Position numbers and translations under genes: made by a program. From contig CM073322.1 in NCBI GenBank assembly GCA_037043015.1, positions 7,823,601-7,887,600 of the forward strand: a stretch of 64,000 bases of DNA, given 5' to 3'. Below the pieces are notes generated by a model that saw nothing but the letters and a program-made list of their open reading frames with translations, was not told where the DNA came from and searched no databases. Source of the DNA: Bryum argenteum. Its lineage: Eukaryota; Streptophyta; Bryopsida; Bryales; Bryaceae. Each line of letters opens with the position of its first letter. Position 1 is the first letter of the stretch. This document shows positions 58,640 to 64,000 of this stretch, piece after piece.

Positions 58640-59485
58640 TTATCATGGTTCCTGACGTTATTCTTATAATTTGAAGGCCTATTCCGTGTTTTGTGAGCGG
58701 ATTTTATGAATGGCAAAAACATAATCATATGGTCCAAATGATTTGCAACTTCTAGAATCAATTTTTAGCTAGTGATTGATTATCAAGCATTGTTACCTGA
58801 ATGAATGATGACTTGAGGTCATGGATCCTGACGTTCTTCTTATAATTTGAAGGCCGATTCCTTGTTTTGTGAGCGGATTTTATGAATGGCGAAAACATGA
58901 TCATATGGTCCAAACGATTTGCAACTTCTAGAATCAATTTTTAGCTAGTGATTGATTATCAAGCATTGTTACCTGAATGAATGATGACTTGAGGTCATGG
59001 ATCCTGACGTTATTCTTATATTTTGTACACCGATTCTATGGTTTGTGAGCGGATTTTATGAAAGACAACAACATGATCATATGGTCCAAACGATTTGCAA
59101 CTTCTAGAATCAAGTTTTAGCTAGTAATTGATTATCAAGCATTGTTACCTGAATGAATGATGACTTGAGGTCATGGATCCTGACGTTCTTCTTATATTTT
59201 GTACGCCGATTCCGTGTTTTGTGAGCGGATTTTATGAAAGACCACAACATGATCATATGGTCCAAACGATTTGCAACTTCTAGAATCAATTTTTAGCTAG
59301 TAATTCATTATCAAGCATTGTTACCTGAATGAATGATGACTTGAGGTCATGGATCCTGACGTTATTCTTATATTTTGTAGGCTGATTCCGTGTTTTGTGA
59401 GCGGATTTTATGAATGGCAAAAACATGATCATATATTCATATGGTCCAAATGATTTGCAACTTCTAGAATCAATTTTTACTTTAT
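58640..59485. repeat. 176 bp tandem satellite, about 4.7 copies
   Basis: The word CCTGACGTT starts at 58651, 58827, 59003, 59179 and 59355, an exact 176 base period. Units contain GAGCGGATTTTATGAA, CATATGGTCCAAA and TGACTTGAGGTCATGGATCC. The last unit is cut in the TCAATTTTTA region. It starts soon after the CACTA-like terminus. Confidence 0.95.
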
Positions 59486-59764
59486 TTAGTGACATGATCA
59501 TAATTAGTTTTTGCATATTTATGACAAGGTTACCACCTTTAATAGTTGTTAGTATAAGTATTTTCATTCGATATATTGGAATTAAATAATATTCCTACAT
59601 GATTACGATGAATGATATTAACCCTTAACGTCCTCAAGAGAATTATGTGAAAGGAATAATAGTATTTGGTGAAAAAAATTTACATGAACATCATGGTCTT
59701 TAGATGAACTGTAACAGATTTTTACTTCGAAGATTTGTGATCGAATTCCAGATACTTTTGGTAC

Positions 59765-59940
59765 TTAACTAAATATGGACTTTGGGCATATTTATGGACT
59801 TTAAAACATGGGGAGATCCCTCCATCCATGACCTTGAAATCTACATATTTGAAGAGTATCTTCATAGAACCTAGATTCTAGAAATCATTTTGCAACTATT
59901 GTTTGTAATTGTAGACCGTAGACTGTCCATATTTAGTTAA
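59765..59940. mobile_element. Small foldback element related to 19157-19492
   Basis: The ends TTAACTAAATATGGAC and GTCCATATTTAGTTAA are perfect 16 bp inverted repeats, one base different from the inner end of the 336 bp foldback element. Length is 176 bp, with no ORF. Confidence 0.65.
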
Positions 59941-60480
59941 AAATGTCATACTATTTACATTTTGCATTGATGTTTCCACAATAAGAAAAGTGAAAAAGTG
60001 GAAGATTTTCTAAGAGGTATACCTTTTTCATCCACCGTTAGATTTCAACTTTATTTTTTTGGAAGGGATTCTAATTAGATGCTACTTTGAGTACATTGTA
60101 GTACAAATCTTGACAAAATCGGAGATGTTTCGTAGATAAGGCGTACAGTTTTCTAGTGCAAAGGGACCGGGTTTTGGACTTTCCTTCGTAAATTTTTAGG
60201 TACTTATCTCCATTGCAAGGGTAATTTTTGAGCCAAGTAATTATCTGATGATAACTTTTTACCGAGGGGTAGCATTAAGATGAAGATGGAACATTTTTTC
60301 ATTGGTGTAGCTTAATATATTCATTTTCATCTATCAATGACACTTTCTTGGAAACATGACTCGTTGAATAAAAATAGGTGGAACGTTCTTCAAGCGAGAT
60401 GCATAAATTATGTTTATTGTTTATAAACTAGTCAGAACTTTACACGTTGAACCGTTTCATGCTTAATCCTACGAAATGTT
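59941..60480. other. Non-coding AT-rich spacer
   Basis: Nothing recognisable. It may contain the left boundary of the following LTR. Confidence 0.35.
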
Positions 60481-60489
60481 AGAATGTGG

Positions 60490-61447
60490 AGTAACTTGAA
60501 AATTAGACTAGTCAAAGTGCAAAGACTATGCAATCACTAACGGTTCCAAGCGTAGAGGACAATCATAATGTAAACCGCGGTGCGGCTGACACCGACTCCC
60601 ACGTCTCGTACAAATTCCTTTTTATTGTATTTCATTGTTCTGGCGACTAACATCTCTGTTACCCGCCATGGCACGCGGGTATCATCACCGAAGACCAACA
60701 GCCACGGAGAAGACCAGAACTTAACAACCACGGGGCTCGAGGCCGAGGCAGTGACAGAGGACCACGAGGATCGAGACCATGGGTGCAGGCAGTTAAGATC
60801 GAACAACAGCGCAAGCATTAGGTTTTATTATAAAGAGGGGTAGAATTTACACAATAGGCGATTCAGACGCACGGACTTAGTGATAGCGCTGCGAGCACTT
60901 GGCCGCGATTACATGTAGCCAAATTGGGCATTTTCACTGATCAATGCAATACGGGCTCACGCCCATTTCTATCCTACTTGTCTATCCTCTAAACTCCCCT
61001 TTTCTTGCTTCTACTGTGGAATACCCTAGCTCGGACACTCACCACGACGCCGAGGAAATCCTTGGACCGATCGTGTCGAGAATCCACACCGCAAGCTAAA
61101 GAAAGCGCCACCATTGCTCCCGCACCCTCACGACAGTCACGCCACGGACGATCGCCTTGGCCGGGGAAGCTCTCTCTGAGAGCGACGTCGCAAGACCGCA
61201 GCCCTGTGGCACCACGGCGCAGCACCCTCACAGGACCTCCTCCGCGTGAACTCGTTCGATCGTACTAATCAAACCGTGATTACGGTTGGTGAGTCAACGG
61301 GTCTCGCGGCATACCCTGACCTTCTCCTTCCCCGGGGATTACCGTGATATCAAACCACGCACCCGGTCATCTCTTGCACTCTGCCACCCCCCCTGTTCCT
61401 CCCTTCCCCGCACCTCGGGCACCTCCATACTTGTACCCCGGCTAACA
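60490..61447 (+). repeat. Probable 5' LTR of a second Ty3/gypsy element
   Basis: GC rises sharply here and the block leads directly into a primer-binding-like site and a gag ORF. It ends CCCCGGCTAACA (CA end). A possible TATA (TTTATTATAAAGAGG) is at 60823-60837. The left boundary is approximate because the partner LTR lies outside the window. Confidence 0.5.
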
Positions 61448-61470
61448 TTTTGGCGACCATGCTGGGGATG
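61448..61470 (+). other. Primer-binding-like site
   Basis: TTTTGGCGACCATGCTGGGG starts right after the putative LTR end. The TGGCGNCC...GGGGAT shape is that of a tRNA 3' end complement, as used by plant Ty3 elements of the TGGCGCCG type. The exact tRNA is not determined. Confidence 0.55.
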
Positions 61471-61486
61471 GAGTGCTGAGGTAGGG

Positions 61487-61517
<31 letters not shown>
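61487..61517. repeat. 31-base A run in the leader
   Basis: A pure A tract followed by GAGAGAGAAAG, in the untranslated leader between the primer-binding site and the gag start. Confidence 0.9.
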
Positions 61518-61520
<3 letters not shown>

Positions 61521-61566
61521 AGAGAAAGAAAAAGAGAAATCGGGCTACGAGCCACTAGGAAAGGAA

Positions 61567-63972
61567 ATGCCCCCGAAAAGGCACGCCGCGGAAAAAGCCG
61601 TGGAAAATGTTGTTGCAGATATGGAAGAAATAGTGCAACATGAGGATGAAACCAGAGAGTTACTACAATGGATGAAGCAACAAATGACAGACTTAGCTGC
61701 TCAGAATGAGGCCACGAATGCTAAGTTAGAGTTGCTCAGCCTCAAATATCAAGACATCCAGGGCAATGCCGCCCCCGAAGTTATTGCATCCACACCAAGG
61801 AGCGTGGGAGAACCGGCAGAAGCAGTGCGGTCAACAACCTTACCCCAGGGGAACAACGCCACGGCCAGCTCGAGCACCTCGGGAATGCCATCACCGGCAC
61901 CAGTAGCGGTACCCGCGAGATTACCCACTGTGTCACACACCCCGGGGGGCTTTGACGTCCATGCCAAGTTACCTAAGATACCTTACCCCGTGTTTGACGA
62001 ATCTGGGGATCCAGATTGGCACGTCAGGAGATTTAAGGTAATAGCACGCACGAACGGCATTTTTCAGCCCACGGACTTACAGAACATTTTTGGTACCACG
62101 CTCCAAGGGAATCACATTAACTGGTACATTGACTTCGAATCTGAACACAGCAATGCCAGTTGGGAAGATATGGAGCGTAGTTTTTTGCACAAGTTTAGGA
62201 AACTGAAGACAAGTTCGGAAGTCCTCCGAGCACTGGGATCAATTACGCAATCTACGAATGAGCCTGTGGATAAACTCTATGATCAATTCAAGCAGTTGGC
62301 GGATAAACTTAGCCAACGACCCGAAGAAGAATATATGTGCGAATGGTTTAAAAAGGGGCTACTTCCTTGGATCCAACAGGGCATTGTCATACGGGGCGTG
62401 AAAACGTTACCAGACATCCTATCCGCGGCCAATGACATCAGCCGAGAGCTCACGGCTATCAAACAGACACAAGCACCCATACTACCATTGCCCACAACAA
62501 GGCAAGATGCTCGATTGGCACCCCCATTGTGTGACACATGCGGAAAAACACACCTAGGAAGGTGCTGGTACTCAAACAATGCAACCCCGCCCCAGGACCA
62601 GAGACGTTCCAGAAATACCATGGCCGCGGTATACCCCGAGGAAATCAACGGGGATGCTTTCCAACCTGGCCGTACCGATGCATGCTGGGAATGCGGCGGC
62701 TTAGATCACCGAAGAAGCCAGTGCCCAGTATTCAAACAAAGGTGGGCACAAAATCGGAGCAGTAACCCCCCGGGGTCCTCAAACACAAACGCCGCGGCAC
62801 CAAGGAGAGGGGGAGTAACATTAACTGAGGTCCACGGGCCGGAGACGAATGTGTCCACGATATCCGCCTCCGCAGTAACCACGCGGTCCAAAGTAAACCT
62901 TCCGAACCACGTGGTAGAGCACAGGAAACCATTTCCAGAAAATCACTGGGAACGGCTGCATAATCTGAGAAAGGACCTGCAGAAGGACCTGGAGACAACG
63001 TCTACGGATCAAGGACATGCCACGGACCCCACCTTGCAGCAGATACTCGATACCACTAATGTGACTATCACCTTGGCAAAATTAGTACAGATTAGCCCAG
63101 AATTGCAGCAATTCTTACAACGGGCTGTGGTGACTACAACCAAACCGGACCCCACATTCGTGGAGGTAAACGCCACCACCTTAGACCCGGACGCGGCAGT
63201 GATACATGTTCAGCTGGGAGGACAGACACTAACCAACGTCCTTGTCGATGGCGGATCGGGCGTAAACGTAATGAGCAATCATGTCCGAGAAGCGCTGGGG
63301 TTGCCACAACCCCGGAACGCCCGCTTCATATTACGCATGGCTAACGATGCCCCCGTCACGCCCCTGGGAATCCTGACCATGGTTGGAATTACAATACATG
63401 GGGTATCCACACCGGCAACCTTTGTGATTATCGAAATGCCCCCCGACAGCAGTTTTCCGGTCATATTAGGACGACCCTGGCTACGGGACATGCAGGCAAT
63501 CCACGACTGGACCAAGAATCACATCCGCATCCAACGCCACGGGAGAACCGTGGTCATACCTGTGGACAGTTGCCTTACTCGCGCCAAAATGAGCCAAATC
63601 AGAACCTCGGCGGGAACTGACTGGCCGGAAGAATTCACCAATGATCAGGAGGCCCTCGTACTCCACGTACATCCAAGTCTGGTCCCTGTGGCGGAAATAC
63701 ATCTAGCCAGCCTGGTGCAGGAGGAGGAAAAATTGGACATTCCCAAGCACTTCACCCGTGAGATATCCGAGGAAGTAGTGGTGAACGCTGTCCCCGCCAA
63801 AGCAGCATTACACCACGAAACCATTACAGGGTGGACGCACGGGGCCAAGGAGAGAGTCCAGTTAGTCAACCTTGGGACGGAGGACGATCCCAAATACATC
63901 AAAATCAACACCGGGGCAATGGTAAGCTTGGGGTATCACTTTTTGGACACACTAATTAGGTTATTTTATTGA
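61567..63972 (+). pseudogene. Ty3/gypsy gag-protease, cut by an insertion
   Basis: 801 codons from the ATG at 61567. A coiled N-terminal part is followed by a Pro/Ser linker, then a retrotransposon gag domain (LPKIPYPVFDESGDPDWHV, INWYIDFESEHSNASWEDM, PVDKLYDQFKQLADKLSQ). A Cys-rich CDTCGKTHLGRC and a zinc knuckle CWECGGLDHRRSQC come next. The aspartic protease has VDGGSGVNVM (active-site Asp) and FPVILGRPWLRDM (flap region). The gag-pol frame ends when foreign sequence starts at about 63914: the last element residues are DDPKYIKINTG, and the final 18 or so codons come from the insert. It is a different lineage from the chromovirus at 19.7-39 kb, because the protease motif and leader are of another type. 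Confidence 0.85.
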
Positions 63973-64000
63973 AAGTCTCCAAAGTTTGTCTAATTTAGTC
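63914..64000 (+). mobile_element. Insertion in gag-pol, runs off the window edge
   Basis: Begins GGGCAATGGTAAGCTTGGGG and matches the minus strand of 41309-41222 to the end of the window. The abrupt change from GC-rich coding to AT-rich sequence marks the insertion border. Confidence 0.7.

Noticed and set aside
60537..60843. Frames on both strands at the start of the second Ty3/gypsy element
   Set aside because: They lie in the putative LTR, and composition explains them.

Overview
This is a nuclear segment of a land plant. The evidence is spliced genes with GT-AG introns, GUB_WAK-type receptor kinases, plant CACTA (En/Spm) and Ty3/gypsy elements, a tRNA-derived SINE family, and AT-rich spacers full of small inverted-repeat elements. 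Nothing here fixes the lineage. A non-flowering plant such as a bryophyte would fit, but that is only a guess.

Layout. Three tandem paralogues of a wall-associated-kinase-like receptor gene lie on the minus strand: copy A (1221-5198), copy B (7091-11613) and copy C (41798-45766). A and C have full four-exon models with consistent intron phases. B carries a one-base deletion in an A run of its second exon and so reads as a pseudogene. A fourth relic (about 49324-49900) keeps only upstream sequence and a broken signal-peptide start. Each of A, B and C has the same 118-119 bp hairpin element about 0.25-0.27 kb upstream of its probable start codon.

B and C are separated by about 29 kb of spacer and mobile DNA. 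Its core is a minus-strand Ty3/gypsy chromovirus (19698-39068, flanked by GACAT repeats). A 13.8 kb CACTA transposon (20354-34156, flanked by ACA) is nested inside it. The CACTA landed in the C-terminal part of the integrase reading frame and cut the chromodomain (19975-20350) away from the rest of pol. The CACTA carries a decayed tnp2 transposase on the plus strand (29168-32808) and, divergently, a decayed Transposase_24-like gene with very basic and acidic low-complexity tails on the minus strand (27252 down to about 21983). It also carries a SET-domain relic (28388-28907), two arrays of a 190 bp repeat with a perfect palindrome, and many copies of a GTGACT/AGTCAC motif.

The right third holds one well-supported host gene: a five-exon minus-strand gene (53480-57218) predicted to encode a 1047-residue protein ending in an FCP1/NIF-like HAD phosphatase domain with the plant-type DLNG motif I. 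A degenerate second HAD copy lies next to it (52239-52871). After that come a solitary CACTA-like terminus, a 176 bp satellite, a foldback element, and the 5' part of a second Ty3/gypsy element (leader, primer-binding site, gag-protease ORF). That ORF is interrupted at the window edge by a repeat also present at 41222-41309.

Functionally, the only host genes likely to work are receptor kinases A and C and the FCP1-like gene. The rest is transposon-derived or non-coding as far as sequence reading can show.
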